DNA of 64,000 nucleotides from Alloalcanivorax mobilis (GCF_002864685.1 NZ_NMQZ01000008.1:1-64000), one strand, 5' to 3'. Positions 22,057 to 32,658 are shown, numbered from the stretch's first letter. Numbers and translations: made by a program. The notes: generated from the letters alone by a model not told the origin.

Positions 22057-22815
22057 TCACGGTTGCGCCGCCAGCCAATCGCGCATGCGTCGCAGATCAT
22101 CCTCGGTGTCGACCCCGCCGGGAACCGGCTCCCGGGCTTCCGCCACATGAATCGCCACACCGTTGGCCAGCGCGCGCAGTTGCTCCAGGGATTCCAGCCG
22201 TTCCAGTTCCGCCGGCGCCCAGGCCACGAAGTCATGCAAGAAGCCGACCCGGTAGGCGTAGATGCCGATGTGCCGCCACCAACGGCCGCCGGCAAGGTCA
22301 TCCCGGTCACGGGCGAAACCGTCCCGGTGCCAGGGAATCGGCGCGCGGGAAAAATACAGCGCCCGGCCCGAGGCGTCGAACACCACCTTGCAGATATTGG
22401 GGTTGAACAGATCCTCGGCCTGCTCAATGGGCTCGCACAGGGTGGCCATGCGGCACCGCGGGTTGGCGGCCAGATTCTCCGCCACCTGATCGATCACCGC
22501 TGGCGGGATCAGGGGTTCGTCGCCCTGAACGTTGACGATGATGTCGTCGTCATTCAGCTTCAAGGTGGCGGCCACTTCCTGCAGGCGGTCGGTGCCCGAA
22601 GGATGATCGCCCCGCGTCATCACCACCGGCACCACGCCGTCCAGGGCGTCGCGCACGCGTGTGTCGTCGGTGGCCACCAACACCTTCAGGGCGCGGCTTT
22701 GCTGGCAGCGGCGCGCCACCCGCGCCACCATCGGCTGGCCGGCGATGTCCGCCAGAGGCTTGCCCGGCAAACGGGACGAGGCGAAGCGCGCCGGCACCAC
22801 CACGTAGTAACTCAT
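22057..22815 (-). CDS. kdsB: 3-deoxy-manno-octulosonate cytidylyltransferase
   Basis: CMP-Kdo synthetase, 252 residues, activates Kdo for lipid A core assembly. [19 protein letters not shown] is the nucleotide-binding N-terminus, and [11 protein letters not shown] is the family signature. The start overlaps the lpxK stop. The small Trm112-like gene often found between lpxK and kdsB is absent here. Confidence 0.96.
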   Translation of the reverse strand: MSYYVVVPARFASSRLPGKPLADIAGQPMVARVARRCQQSRALKVLVATDDTRVRDALDGVVPVVMTRGDHPSGTDRLQEVAATLKLNDDDIIVNVQGDEPLIPPAVIDQVAENLAANPRCRMATLCEPIEQAEDLFNPNICKVVFDASGRALYFSRAPIPWHRDGFARDRDDLAGGRWWRHIGIYAYRVGFLHDFVAWAPAELERLESLEQLRALANGVAIHVAEAREPVPGGVDTEDDLRRMRDWLAAQP

Positions 22816-23810
22816 GCGGTTTCCTTTTTACTGGTTTGGCCGAGGGCACGGTCGAGGATCGCGTCCAGAACACCATCGGGCAGCACCGCCCGCACCGGCA
22901 GCATCCATAAATGGGGATTGTCGAAGCCCTGGCATTTTACCGCGTCTTTCTCGGTCATGATCACCGGCCGCTGATCACCGAAATCCAGTTCCTTCGGCGA
23001 GAATCGGTGGTGATCGGGGAAGGCGTGGTGGGTCACCGCCAGCCCCAGACGCTCCAGGCTCAGAAAGAAGCGCTGTGGGTGGCCGATGCCGGCCACCCCG
23101 TGAACCGCGCCGAAACGGGTGTGGAAGCGCTCGGCGGCCACCCGCTCGCCGTCGTGCAGGCGGATCAGGCTGTCGGCCACCAGGTGCATGGCGCTGGCGC
23201 CGGGCCAGTCGCCGCCATTGGCGATCACGAAATCCACCAGGCCCAGGCGCTCGGCGGGTTCACGCAATGGCCCCGCCGGCAGGCAGCGACGGTTGCCAAG
23301 CCCGCGCCCGGCGTCGATCACCGCCACTTCGGCGGAGCGCGCCAGCGCGTAATGCTGCAGGCCGTCGTCGCTGATCACCAGATCCGGCCGCAGGCTCAGG
23401 GCTTCGTGCAAAGCCCGGTCGCGGCGCGGATCGAGAATCACCGGCACGGCCGCTCGGCGTGCGATCAGCACCGGTTCGTCGCCCACCCGGGAGGCGTCGT
23501 CGTCGCCGGTTACCCGGTAGGGGTATTGATCGACCTTGCCACCGTAGCCCCGGGAGATCACCACCACCTTCAAACCCCGCTCGGTGGCGCGTTGCGCCAG
23601 GGCGATGACCAGCGGCGTTTTGCCGGTGCCACCCACCGTGACATTGCCGATCACCAACACCGGCACTGGCGGCGCCGGCGGCCGCTGGCGGAACCGCCGC
23701 AAGCGCCGGCTCGCCACCCGGCCCACCAGCCAGCCCAGCGGCCGCAGCGGCGCCAGCCAGGGGCTGTCGTGGTACCAGCCCTTTTCGAGACGGCGCGCCA
23801 GATCAACCAT
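22812..23810 (-). CDS. lpxK: Tetraacyldisaccharide 4'-kinase
   Basis: Lipid A 4'-kinase at the inner membrane, 332 residues. The P-loop is [12 protein letters not shown], followed by [10 protein letters not shown] and [11 protein letters not shown]. The ATG at 23810 overlaps the msbA stop by eight bases and starts at the amphipathic helix typical of the family. A further upstream in-frame stretch reads inside msbA and was rejected. kdsB follows with overlap. Confidence 0.95.
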   Translation of the reverse strand: MVDLARRLEKGWYHDSPWLAPLRPLGWLVGRVASRRLRRFRQRPPAPPVPVLVIGNVTVGGTGKTPLVIALAQRATERGLKVVVISRGYGGKVDQYPYRVTGDDDASRVGDEPVLIARRAAVPVILDPRRDRALHEALSLRPDLVISDDGLQHYALARSAEVAVIDAGRGLGNRRCLPAGPLREPAERLGLVDFVIANGGDWPGASAMHLVADSLIRLHDGERVAAERFHTRFGAVHGVAGIGHPQRFFLSLERLGLAVTHHAFPDHHRFSPKELDFGDQRPVIMTEKDAVKCQGFDNPHLWMLPVRAVLPDGVLDAILDRALGQTSKKETA

Positions 23811-25551
23811 TGCCGACGTCGGCGAAGTCCATTTTATAGAGCTGGGTGTAGAGGCCATTGTTCTCCAGCAGTTGCGCATGGCTGCCCTGCTCGATCAACT
23901 GCCCCTGGTCCAGTACCAGGATACGGTCGGCTTTCTCGATGGTGGAGAGCCGGTGGGCGATCACCAGGGTGGTGCGCCCTTTCATCAACCGCTCCAGCGC
24001 GCGCTGGATATGATGCTCGGATTCCGTGTCCAGCGAACTGGTCGCCTCATCGAGGATCAGGATCGGAGCGTCCTTGAGCAGCGCGCGCGCGATCGCCACC
24101 CGTTGCCGCTGGCCGCCGGAAAGCTGGGCGCCGTCCTGGCCCACGGTGGTGTCCAAGCCCTTGTCCAGATTGCAAATAAAATCCCAGGCGAAAGCGTTGC
24201 GGGCCGCCGCCTCGATGGCCGCGTCGTCGGCGCCGCGCATTTCGCCGTAGGCGATGTTGTTGCGCACCGTGTCGTTGAACAGCACCACTTTCTGGCTGAC
24301 CATGGCGATCTGATGGCGCAGATGCGCCAGCTTATAGTCAGCCAGGGGCACGCCATCAAGCAGCACCTGGCCCTGGTCCGGGTCAAAAAAGCGCGGCAGC
24401 ATCGCCGAAATCGTACTTTTGCCGGCACCGGAGCGGCCCACCAGCGCCACCGTTTCTCCACTTTTCATGGAGAAACTGAGGTTATTCAGCACCGGCTGGG
24501 CCGGGTCATAGCCAAAGCTGACATTGCGGAATTCGATATTGCCCTGGGTGCGCGCCAACTCGCGGCTGCCGTCGTCGGGCTCGGCGGGGCGGTCCATCAA
24601 CTCAAACAGCGAGGCGGCCCCGGTCAGGCCACGTTGGATCTTCACGTTCACGTCGGTAAGCTGCTTAAGCGGCTTCTGCACCATGCCCGCCGCGGCGATG
24701 TACGACAGAAAACCGCCAACGGTGAGGTTTTCGCCCATCAGCGTGATGTACAGGTAGGTGATCACGCCAATGCCCACCGCCACGAACAGTTGCACGATCA
24801 CCGTGGAGGCGATCTTACTGGCGTTGAGTTTGGTGTTCTGACGCGCAAAGCGGCGGCTGACGGTATGAAAACGGTCGCCCTCGAGTTTCTGGCCACCGAA
24901 AATCTTAACCGCCTGATTGCCTTCGATGGCTTCACCCAGGTACTGGGTGATGTTGCCCATGGACGCCTGAATGCGCCGGCTGATCTTGCGAAAACGCTTG
25001 CTGGTCAGATTCACCACCAGCCCGATCACCGGGGCCACCACCAGCAGAATCAGCGTCAGTTTCCAGTTCTGCCAGAACAGAAAACCGAGCAACCCGATCA
25101 CCGACAACCCCTCGCGCACCATCACCATGATGGCATCGGTGCCGGCGCTGGTAACCTGCTGGGCGTCGAAGATGATTTTCGACATGATGCGCCCGGAGGC
25201 ATTGTTGTTGTACTCCGCCTGGGGCAGACGAAGCACATGGCCAAACACCTCGTTGCGCAGCCGGTAGACGATTTCCTGGGCCACCCAGGCCAGCGAATAG
25301 CTGCCCATGAATTGCCCCACGCCCTGGGCCAGCGCCAGGGCCAGCGGCGCGATCGACACCACCAGCACCCGCGCCGGCGTGGGATTGACCACCGTCTCAC
25401 CCAGGTAGCCGGCCAATTGCGCCGCCGCCGCCTGGGTGGCGGCATAGATGGCGTACCCGAACACACTGGCCAATAGAATCAGCCAGTGCGGCTTAACGTA
25501 AGCAAGCAAACGTTTGTAGGTCTGCCAGGAATCATCCGGTAGTTGGCTCAT
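23803..25551 (-). CDS. msbA: Lipid A export ATP-binding/permease MsbA
   Basis: Lipid A flippase, 582 residues, homodimeric half-transporter. The N-terminal six-helix membrane domain spans about 1-320. The ATPase has Walker A GRSGAGKST, signature LSGGQRQR, Walker B ILILDEATS and the H-loop AHRLST. It sits directly upstream of lpxK, the usual pairing. Confidence 0.96.
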   Translation of the reverse strand: MSQLPDDSWQTYKRLLAYVKPHWLILLASVFGYAIYAATQAAAAQLAGYLGETVVNPTPARVLVVSIAPLALALAQGVGQFMGSYSLAWVAQEIVYRLRNEVFGHVLRLPQAEYNNNASGRIMSKIIFDAQQVTSAGTDAIMVMVREGLSVIGLLGFLFWQNWKLTLILLVVAPVIGLVVNLTSKRFRKISRRIQASMGNITQYLGEAIEGNQAVKIFGGQKLEGDRFHTVSRRFARQNTKLNASKIASTVIVQLFVAVGIGVITYLYITLMGENLTVGGFLSYIAAAGMVQKPLKQLTDVNVKIQRGLTGAASLFELMDRPAEPDDGSRELARTQGNIEFRNVSFGYDPAQPVLNNLSFSMKSGETVALVGRSGAGKSTISAMLPRFFDPDQGQVLLDGVPLADYKLAHLRHQIAMVSQKVVLFNDTVRNNIAYGEMRGADDAAIEAAARNAFAWDFICNLDKGLDTTVGQDGAQLSGGQRQRVAIARALLKDAPILILDEATSSLDTESEHHIQRALERLMKGRTTLVIAHRLSTIEKADRILVLDQGQLIEQGSHAQLLENNGLYTQLYKMDFADVGNG

Positions 25552-25973
25552 TCGCCCTCTTCAACCGCTTCACGGGTGGTGAGCGACAGCTTATCAAAGC
25601 CCAGTTGTCCCGCCACATCCATCACCCGTACCACCGCCTGATAACTGGCGTTGGCGTCGGCGGTGATGATCATCGGCAAGGTGGTTTTCTCCTGGCCCAG
25701 TCGTAACAGGGCCGAACGCAGGGCGCTGTCGCTGCTTTCCGCCAGCTTCTCGCCATTGATCACGTATTCGCCCAGCGGCGATACCAGAATCTGCACCGCA
25801 CCGGCCTCGTTTTCCGCCGCTATGCCCTTGGCTTCCGGCAGCGTCAGCGAAAGCTGAGTCTCACGGGTGAAGCTGGTGGACACCATAAAGAAAATCAACA
25901 GCAGAAACACCACATCAATCAGTGGCGTCAGATCCATGCCGGCCGGTTCCTGACGGGGCCGGGGAAACCTCAC
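25548..25973 (-). CDS. exbD: ExbD/TolR family biopolymer transport protein
   Basis: Inner membrane protein of 141 residues with one N-terminal membrane helix carrying the conserved Asp (LTPLIDVVFLLLIFFMV) and a periplasmic domain. It works with ExbB to couple proton flow to an energy transducer. In this lipid A context such pairs are usually annotated ExbBD-like; the partner TonB is not in the window. It overlaps both exbB and msbA. Confidence 0.92.
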   Translation of the reverse strand: MRFPRPRQEPAGMDLTPLIDVVFLLLIFFMVSTSFTRETQLSLTLPEAKGIAAENEAGAVQILVSPLGEYVINGEKLAESSDSALRSALLRLGQEKTTLPMIITADANASYQAVVRVMDVAGQLGFDKLSLTTREAVEEGE

Positions 25974-26617
25974 GGGGCGCTCCCGGGGGCCGGCTCGCGA
26001 TCGCCGTGCACCAGATCGACCAGCCGCACCGCGTTCTGTTCCATGCCGACGGTGATCTCCTCCACGCGACGCAGGAAGAAGCGGTGAAAGAACACCGCCG
26101 GAATCGCCACCATCAAACCCGCCGCGGTGGTCAGCAAGGCCTGGGAAATGCCGCCGGCGAGTTGGGCCGCGTCGCCGGTGCCGTGGATCATAATCGCGGC
26201 GAACACCGTGATCATGCCCATCACCGTGCCCAGCAGCCCCAGCAACGGCGCGATGGTGGCGATGGTACCCAGAGTGGAGAGATACTTCTCCAGCTCATGG
26301 ACCACCGCCGCGGCTTCCTCCTGAATGCTCTCTTTCATGATCTCCCGACCGTGCCGGGCGTTGATCAGGCCGGTGGCGAGAATGCGCCCCAGCGGCGACT
26401 CATCGCGCAGCTGCTTGAGGCGCTGGCCGTTAAGCTGGCTCTTCTTCAGCCAGTCGCGCACCTGAGGCAAGGTCCGCGGCGGTGCCAGCCGGGAAGGCCG
26501 CAGTGTCCAGAAGCGCTCCGCCACGATCGCCAGGGCGACCACTGAACAAATCAGGATCGGGAGCATCATCCAGCCCCCGGACTGCACAAGATCCTGCACG
26601 AATCGATCCCCTTTCAC
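25970..26617 (-). CDS. exbB: MotA/TolQ/ExbB proton channel family protein
   Basis: Proton channel subunit, 215 residues, GTG start at 26617. Three membrane segments are visible: about 16-30, then TLGTIATIAPLLGLLGTVMGM and AGGISQALLTTAAGLMVAIPA, the signature helices of the family. It overlaps exbD and comEC by four bases each, giving a tight comEC-exbB-exbD-msbA-lpxK-kdsB chain. Confidence 0.93.
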   Translation of the reverse strand: MKGDRFVQDLVQSGGWMMLPILICSVVALAIVAERFWTLRPSRLAPPRTLPQVRDWLKKSQLNGQRLKQLRDESPLGRILATGLINARHGREIMKESIQEEAAAVVHELEKYLSTLGTIATIAPLLGLLGTVMGMITVFAAIMIHGTGDAAQLAGGISQALLTTAAGLMVAIPAVFFHRFFLRRVEEITVGMEQNAVRLVDLVHGDREPAPGSAP

Positions 26618-28845
26618 AAAAGATCAAAGACATCCGAACCGGGCCGATGCCAGGGCCGGCCATGGTCGAAACGCCACTTTGTTATAAGCGCGGCATTATC
26701 AAGGCCACCCAGGCGAAACACAATCATGCCATCCCGGTCGGTGCGCAGAAGCGTGACCCCTGCCTCCCGAAGGCGGTGTATCACCGCCCCGTTGGGATGG
26801 CCAAAGCGATTCGCGTAGCCCGCCGACGCCACCGCCCAACGCGGCTCAAGCGCGGCGATCCAAGCGGCGGTATTGGCGCTGGCACTGCCGTGGTGGGCCA
26901 GTTGCAGCACCGTCACCGGCGCCACCGATCCAAGCAGACGGTATTCCACCTGATCGGTGATGTCGCCGGTCAGCAACGCGCTGGCGCCGGCCGCCTGCAC
27001 GCGCAGCACGCAACTGGCCGCGTTGCCCCGCCAGGCGCCCGACCGCGGCGGCCACACCACCGTGAACAGCACGCCGTCAAATTGCCAGCGTTGGCCCGCC
27101 AGGCACTGGCCCGCGCCGGGCACGCGATCCGGTTCCCCGCTCAACAGCCGGCCGACCTCCGTCAGGTCCGCCAGGCCCCCCGCGTGGTCGCTGTCGCCAT
27201 GGCTGACCAGGGTCAGGGTTGGGGTGCGCCGCTGCTCACGCAGCCACGGCACCAGCACCCGCCGCGCGGCGGAACCGCCCGGCCAACCCGGGCCCACATC
27301 GTAGAGCAGTACATGGTGGCGGGTGCGCAGGGCAATGGCCTGCCCCTGCCCGACCTCGAACACCACCATGTCCACCTGGCCCGGGCCGGGCAAATCCATC
27401 GCTGGCAACCACCAGGGCAGCAACCACAGCGGCAACAACCGGCGCGGCCAGGGCCAGGCCGGCAACAGCATCAACAGGCCGGCGCCGAGCAGCGCCAAGG
27501 CCGCCACCGCCGATAACGGCGGCAGTGACGGTGCCGGCCAGCTCTGCATGGCCTCCATGATCGCGGTCGCCAATTCCACCCCGCTGGCGGCAGCCAGCAG
27601 CAAGCCGCTGTGATCGAACAATGCGCCGAGCAGAGCCAGCGGCACCACCAGCAGGCTGAACAACGGCACCAGCACCAGGTTGGCCAGCGGGCTCCACCAG
27701 CCCCAGGCGTCGAACAACCAGCCGCTAAGCGCCGCCATCAGCGTCGGCAGGGCCACCATCACCGGCCAGCGGCCGCCCGCGCCGGTCAGCAGGGTGATCG
27801 CCGCCACCGCCGAGAACGACAACCACAGCCCCTCCGAGAGGGCCGCCAGCGGATCGATCAACAGCACCACCACCAGGGCCATCGCCAGCACCTTGCCAGC
27901 GGGCAAGGCCCGCCGGCGCCAGCGGCACACCGCCAGCACCACCACCATGATCAGCGCGCGCCGGGTAGGCACCGCGAACCCGGCCAGCGCGGCGTAGCCG
28001 GCGGCACCGGCGAGCGCCGGCCACCACGCCAATTGTTGCAACGCCACCGCCCGCGCCGGCCGGATCAAGCACTGCGCCAGCGGCGCCAGCACGGCGCGCC
28101 CCAGCCCCCAGAGAAGGGCCACCACCAGGCTCAGGTGCAACCCCGAGATGGCCAGCAAGTGCGCGGTGCCCAGCTCACGGAACAGAGACCAGAGCGGCTC
28201 GTCAATGCCGCGCCGATCGCCGGCCACCAGCGCCGGGATCACCGCCGCGCCCAACGGGCTGCGCGACAACCGATCAAACAACCGCGCCGAGAGCCGTTCA
28301 CGCAGAACGGCCAGGCCGCCCTGCCCCGGCCGGCGCTGCGCCACCGTCAGCAAGGCGCCGCGTCCATCAATGCCCTGACTCAAGTCAATGCGAGTCCGAT
28401 CCACGCCGCTCTGGTTGTACCAGCCATGGGGAAAATAAAGACGCACCTCGCCCTGAAAGCGATCACCGGCCCCGAGAACCGGCAGCGGCGCCCAGGACGA
28501 CACCCGCACCCGATGCCAGCCCGGCCAGCGGCCCGCGTTATCGGTAAGGCGAACCCGCAGTTGCAAACGCTGATGCCGCATCGGTTCACCGTAGCGGAAA
28601 GCCGTTTCGGTCACCGGCAGCCCTTCCACCCGAGCCTGCACCGCCAGAGTGACGCCGTTGAGCGCTTCCGGCAGCCGCGCTGCAAGCCCGTGGTGCAAGG
28701 CCACCAGCCCATGCAGCCAGCACAACAAAAGCACCAGCCCAAACCGCCAACGCCGCCTGATCAGCACCGGCGCCGCCAGCAACGGCCACGGGCTACCCGA
28801 CCAGACCGCCGCCACCAGGGCCGCGGCACCGCACCACCATCGCAT
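26614..28845 (-). CDS. DNA internalization-related competence protein ComEC/Rec2
   Basis: Polytopic channel protein for single-strand DNA entry, about 743 residues. An N-terminal DUF4131 region, the competence membrane domain (HLLAISGLHLSLVVALLWGLG) and a C-terminal metallo-beta-lactamase-like domain (LVSHGDSDHAGGL, LQLAHHGSA) appear in the family order. The ATG at 28845 has GGAGC close upstream and leads into the first hydrophobic segment. An ATG at 28872 is an alternative. The exbBD-msbA block follows by overlap. Confidence 0.93.
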   Translation of the reverse strand: MRWWCGAAALVAAVWSGSPWPLLAAPVLIRRRWRFGLVLLLCWLHGLVALHHGLAARLPEALNGVTLAVQARVEGLPVTETAFRYGEPMRHQRLQLRVRLTDNAGRWPGWHRVRVSSWAPLPVLGAGDRFQGEVRLYFPHGWYNQSGVDRTRIDLSQGIDGRGALLTVAQRRPGQGGLAVLRERLSARLFDRLSRSPLGAAVIPALVAGDRRGIDEPLWSLFRELGTAHLLAISGLHLSLVVALLWGLGRAVLAPLAQCLIRPARAVALQQLAWWPALAGAAGYAALAGFAVPTRRALIMVVVLAVCRWRRRALPAGKVLAMALVVVLLIDPLAALSEGLWLSFSAVAAITLLTGAGGRWPVMVALPTLMAALSGWLFDAWGWWSPLANLVLVPLFSLLVVPLALLGALFDHSGLLLAAASGVELATAIMEAMQSWPAPSLPPLSAVAALALLGAGLLMLLPAWPWPRRLLPLWLLPWWLPAMDLPGPGQVDMVVFEVGQGQAIALRTRHHVLLYDVGPGWPGGSAARRVLVPWLREQRRTPTLTLVSHGDSDHAGGLADLTEVGRLLSGEPDRVPGAGQCLAGQRWQFDGVLFTVVWPPRSGAWRGNAASCVLRVQAAGASALLTGDITDQVEYRLLGSVAPVTVLQLAHHGSASANTAAWIAALEPRWAVASAGYANRFGHPNGAVIHRLREAGVTLLRTDRDGMIVFRLGGLDNAALITKWRFDHGRPWHRPGSDVFDLL

Positions 28846-29032
28846 CCTTGCTCCGGGTCTTGTTATCATCAACGCCCCGCCGGCGTCGACAGAGTGGAAT
28901 CAGCGGCCCGCCGGTGGCTCTGGGGCGAACTTCATGCCTTGGCGGCCGCTCCGAACCCAATCAGTTTGTAGGCGTTTGCCGCCGCCGGCGGCATAATGGC
29001 GCCGGCCTACCGCACCCGGGACCGCGATCTCC

Positions 29033-29563
29033 ATGCCGAAACGGTTATTCCGCAAATATCTGCCTTCGCCGGAACGCCTCAAGGGCCATAAAGCCCTGGG
29101 CTTTCTTGGCGGCATTCTGTCGGACCCCAATCTCTGGCATATCAATCGGCGTTCGCTCTCCGGGGCGGCCTTTATCGGCGTGTTCACCGGCTTGCTGCCG
29201 ATCCCCATGCAAATGGGCCTGGCCGCCCTGCTGGCGCTGCGCTTTCACTGCAACCTGCCCCTTTCGGTGGTGCTGGTGTGGCTCTCCAATCCGCTCACCT
29301 ATGTGCCGATTTTCTACTTCACCTACCGGGTCGGCACCTGGATGCTCGGCATGACACCGAGCCCACCCCACGGCATCGACGTCGCCTGGTTCGTGCAGCA
29401 GTTGGTGCCGCTGTGGGCCGGTTCCCTGGTCTGCGCGGTGACCGGCGGCCTGCTGGCGTTTCTCACCGTGCGCCTGTTCTGGCGCCTGGCGGTGATTCGC
29501 AGCTGGAACCTGCGCGCCCGCTACCGGCGCAGAAAACGCACCCGCCCCAAAGATGGGGAGTAA
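29033..29563 (+). CDS. DUF2062 domain membrane protein
   Basis: A 176-residue inner membrane protein of the DUF2062 family, found next to comEC in many gammaproteobacteria. A basic N-terminus (PKRLFRKYLPSPERL) precedes SDPNLWHINRRSL and hydrophobic segments SGAAFIGVFTGLLPIPMQMG, VVLVWLSNPLTYVPIFYFTY and PLWAGSLVCAVTGGLLAFL. No enzymatic residues are evident and the function is unknown. Confidence 0.88.
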   Translation: MPKRLFRKYLPSPERLKGHKALGFLGGILSDPNLWHINRRSLSGAAFIGVFTGLLPIPMQMGLAALLALRFHCNLPLSVVLVWLSNPLTYVPIFYFTYRVGTWMLGMTPSPPHGIDVAWFVQQLVPLWAGSLVCAVTGGLLAFLTVRLFWRLAVIRSWNLRARYRRRKRTRPKDGE

Positions 29564-29569
29564 AAAAGA

Positions 29570-29647
29570 GTTTTCAGTTTTCAGTTTTCAGTAAAAGACG
29601 CCGCCCGGAGAGGCGTGTTGTCTTACTGAAAACTGAAAACTGAAAAC
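29570..29647. repeat. Heptamer inverted-repeat element B (AGTTTTC-type)
   Basis: A perfect 23-bp inverted repeat: 29570-29592 against 29625-29647. Each arm is built of three tandem units of type AGTTTTC (inverse CTGAAAA) plus two bases. The 32-base loop continues the fold with AAGAC/GTCTT and CGCC/GGCG pairings, so almost the whole element can form a cruciform. It lies between the convergent ends of the DUF2062 gene (7 bp away) and lolD. Confidence 0.93.
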
Positions 29648-29748
29648 CGATCCTACCCCCAAAAGGGCGTTGGCGGTGTCCGCAGGGATAGGAAAATAAC
29701 CGAAGAGAAACGCTCGTAACGATGTCAGCCAGGCGCCATGACGGCGTG

Positions 29749-30435
29749 TCAGTCCGCGCGCCTTAACAAACCGTCATGGAGTTCGTGCCGGGTGTGGCAG
29801 CGGCTGGCGAAATGATGGTTGTGGGTGACCAGCAGAAAGGCGGTGCCGAGGCGCTGGTTCAGTTCCAGCATCAAGTCCTGAACCTGATCGGCGGTGCGTT
29901 CATCCAGATTGCCAGTGGGTTCGTCGGCGAGCACCAGCGCCGGGTCGGTGACCAGCGCCCGGGCAATCGCCACGCGCTGACGCTCGCCGCCACTGAGCGT
30001 GGCCGGCTTATGGGTGGTGCGTTGTCCCAGGCCGACCTGCTCCAGCAGCGGGGCGGCGCGTTCCGCGGCCTGCTTGGGGTGGGTGCCCCGGATCAGCAAG
30101 GGCATGGCCACGTTTTCCAGGGCGGTGAACTCGGGCAGCAGGTGGTGGAACTGATACACGAACCCCAGATAACGGTTGCGAATGCGCCCCAGCGCGCGGT
30201 CGCCAAGCCCGGCCAGCGCCTGGCCGCCGATCGCCACGCTGCCATCGCTGGGGGTATCCAGCCCGCCCAGCAGGTTGAGCAAGGTGGATTTGCCGGAGCC
30301 GGAGGCACCGATAATGGCCGCCATGTCGCCGCGCGCCACGGTCAGCTCCACGCCGCTGAGCACCTCCAACATGCCAGCGCCTTCCTGATAGCGTTTTTTC
30401 AGCCCGCGCGCGGCCAGCACCGCTTCATCATTCAT
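29749..30435 (-). CDS. lolD: Lipoprotein-releasing system ATPase LolD
   Basis: ABC ATPase of 228 residues that powers lipoprotein release from the inner membrane. Walker [19 protein letters not shown], the LolD-type [18 protein letters not shown] segment, signature LSGGERQR and Walker [13 protein letters not shown] are present. It overlaps the upstream permease gene by eight bases. Confidence 0.94.
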   Translation of the reverse strand: MNDEAVLAARGLKKRYQEGAGMLEVLSGVELTVARGDMAAIIGASGSGKSTLLNLLGGLDTPSDGSVAIGGQALAGLGDRALGRIRNRYLGFVYQFHHLLPEFTALENVAMPLLIRGTHPKQAAERAAPLLEQVGLGQRTTHKPATLSGGERQRVAIARALVTDPALVLADEPTGNLDERTADQVQDLMLELNQRLGTAFLLVTHNHHFASRCHTRHELHDGLLRRAD

Positions 30436-31672
30436 AACGCAACGCCTCCGCCGGCTGTACCCGGCTGGCCCGCCACGAAGGGTAAAGCGTTGCCGAGAAA
30501 CTGATCAGCATGGCGATCGCCACGATCACGCTGACGTCGCTCCACTGCAGTTCCGAAGGCAGATAATTGACGAAATAAGCATCGAAAAGCCGGGTGTTGA
30601 AGGTGGCCTCCACCCAGGCCGCCACTTCGCTGACATTGCTGGCCAGCAGCACCCCCAGGGCGGTGCCGGCGATGGTTCCGGCCAGGCCGATCACGGTGCC
30701 CTGAACCATGAAAATACGCATGATGGTGCCCGGTGAGGCGCCCAGGGTACGCAACACGGCAATGTTGCCGCGCTTTTCGGTGACCAGCATCACCTGGCTG
30801 GAAATGATATTGAACGCGGCCACCGCGACAATGAAGCTGAGCAACAGCGTCATCATGGTCTTTTCCATCTTGATGGCCTGGAACAGATTGCCATGGGTGC
30901 GGGTCCAGTCGGTGGTGTAATAGGCCTCACCCAGCCCCTGTTGCAATTGCCAGCCCACCTCCGGAGCGGCGAACAGATCGCTGAGACGCAGGTGCACCCC
31001 TTCCACGGTACCGGGCTGGTGCTGCAGGCGCGCGGCATCGTCAACGTTGATGTACGCGTACAGGCCGTCCACTTCCGCCCGGGCGCGGAAAATGCCGACC
31101 ACATCGAATCGTTTAAAGCGCGGCATCACCCCCGCCGGCGACACCGTCGCCTCGGGCAACACCAGAGTGATTTTGTCGCCCACGTCGGCGTCCAGCTTGC
31201 GCGCCACGCCATAGCCGAGCACCACACCGAAAGCGCCGGGTTTCAAGGCTTCCAGATTGCCCTGCCACATCATATCGCCGACGATCGAGACCTTGCGCTC
31301 CGACGCCGGCTCCACGCCGTTGATCAACGCCCCGGCCACGTTGCCCTTGTGGGTCAGCATGCCTTCCAGCTGCAGAAACGGCGCCGCCGCTTCCACGCCC
31401 GGATAACCCTGCACCCGGTCGGCCAGCGCCTGCCAGTCGCGCACCGGTTCACGGCCATGCACGGAGAGGTGAGTGACCATCCCCAGGATGCGGGTCTGCA
31501 GCTCCCGGTCGAAGCCGTTCATCACCGACAATACGGTGATCAAGACGGCGACACCGAGCATCAGCCCGAGCGCGGAGATCAGGGTAATCACTGAGATAAA
31601 GCTGTTACGGGCACGGGCGCCGGTGTAGCGCAGCCCTACAAACAGTGCAAAAGGTCGGAACATGGCGCGCAT
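30428..31672 (-). CDS. Lipoprotein-releasing ABC transporter permease (LolC/E or LolF type)
   Basis: FtsX-like permease of 414 residues. The N-terminal membrane helix follows [22 protein letters not shown], a LolC/LolE mark. A periplasmic domain (about 50-265) follows, then three C-terminal helices. Only one permease gene precedes lolD, so this may be the LolDF form in which one permease homodimer replaces LolC plus LolE; a second gene elsewhere cannot be excluded. Two ATG codons lie nine bases apart (31672, 31663) and neither has a clear ribosome binding site. Confidence 0.9.
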   Translation of the reverse strand: MRAMFRPFALFVGLRYTGARARNSFISVITLISALGLMLGVAVLITVLSVMNGFDRELQTRILGMVTHLSVHGREPVRDWQALADRVQGYPGVEAAAPFLQLEGMLTHKGNVAGALINGVEPASERKVSIVGDMMWQGNLEALKPGAFGVVLGYGVARKLDADVGDKITLVLPEATVSPAGVMPRFKRFDVVGIFRARAEVDGLYAYINVDDAARLQHQPGTVEGVHLRLSDLFAAPEVGWQLQQGLGEAYYTTDWTRTHGNLFQAIKMEKTMMTLLLSFIVAVAAFNIISSQVMLVTEKRGNIAVLRTLGASPGTIMRIFMVQGTVIGLAGTIAGTALGVLLASNVSEVAAWVEATFNTRLFDAYFVNYLPSELQWSDVSVIVAIAMLISFSATLYPSWRASRVQPAEALRYE

Positions 31673-31901
31673 TTAAGCATTAAAATCGACAGACACGCCA
31701 GCCGCTTTGTGACTGGCATCCAAGACCACGGCGCCCGCTGCTGCTGTAATCATGCACGGCATCGCGGTGGCCCGCAGCATTGACCACCGCCGATGACCAG
31801 AGGTTCAACCATCGCGACCCGGGGATAACAAATCGGGCGGTGGCATTGCTATCATGGAGGCTCGGCGTCCGAGCGCCGGTTTATTCAATTGGGGAACGAC
31901 C

Positions 31902-32561
31902 ATGACGATCAAATTCACCGCCCTGGCGCTGGCCATCAGCTTGCTCGTGCCCTTCACCGCCCGCGCCGCCGACGTGCCGGAGCGCGGCATGAGCCAGCAA
32001 CAGGTGCGCGAGCGCTTCGGCACGCCGGGGCGGGTACAGCCCGCGGTCGGCCAGCCGCCGATCACCCGCTGGCATTACCCGGGCTTTACCGTCTACTTCG
32101 AAAACGACCGTGCCTTGCATACGGTGATGGAACAGGCCGACGCCGGCGCCAGCGCCGCCGACCCGCGGGCCGGTGCGGTGCGGGTCGATCCGCGCTTATC
32201 CCAGGAGGCGCCGCAGCCGGGCGCCGGGCAAGAACAGCGGCCGCCGCCGGTGACTGAACCCCGCGAGTCGGCGCCGCGCGAGCCCCAGGATGAGCGCTCG
32301 TCGCCAGCGGATTCAACCGCCGATGAGCGGGCCCGGGAGTCGATGAGTTCGCCGGCCGGCCGCACGCCCCGCGCCGAACTCGACGATCCGCGACAGGACC
32401 AGACCGGGGGCGCTCGCTACGACGCCGCCAGCGGTCGCATCATCACCACTGAGGAAAGCACGCCTGACACGGTGCGCCCCGATGGCGACGGCACGCCGCC
32501 GGTGGCGACCCCGAACGGGGGCAGCCTGGTGCCGGTCACCAACCCGGGGGACGCGCCCTGA
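31902..32561 (+). CDS. Periplasmic protein with BamE/OmlA-like N-terminal domain
   Basis: A 219-residue secreted protein of unknown function. The signal peptide (FTALALAISLLVPFTARAA) is followed by GMSQQQVRERFGTP and WHYPGFTVYFEND, a pattern like the small BamE/OmlA fold. From about residue 80 the protein is a Pro/Ala/Asp/Arg-rich disordered tail with no motif. The start ATG has GGGGAA upstream. It is divergent from lolC across 229 bp. The domain resemblance is by eye only. Confidence 0.7.
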   Translation: MTIKFTALALAISLLVPFTARAADVPERGMSQQQVRERFGTPGRVQPAVGQPPITRWHYPGFTVYFENDRALHTVMEQADAGASAADPRAGAVRVDPRLSQEAPQPGAGQEQRPPPVTEPRESAPREPQDERSSPADSTADERARESMSSPAGRTPRAELDDPRQDQTGGARYDAASGRIITTEESTPDTVRPDGDGTPPVATPNGGSLVPVTNPGDAP

Positions 32562-32658
32562 CCCGCCGGCCGGTCTTGCCGCTGGCCGGATATTGACGGC
32601 ACCGGGCCTGGGTAACACAATCGCGGCGCCACCCGCTATCCATTGACCGAGCCCCGAC

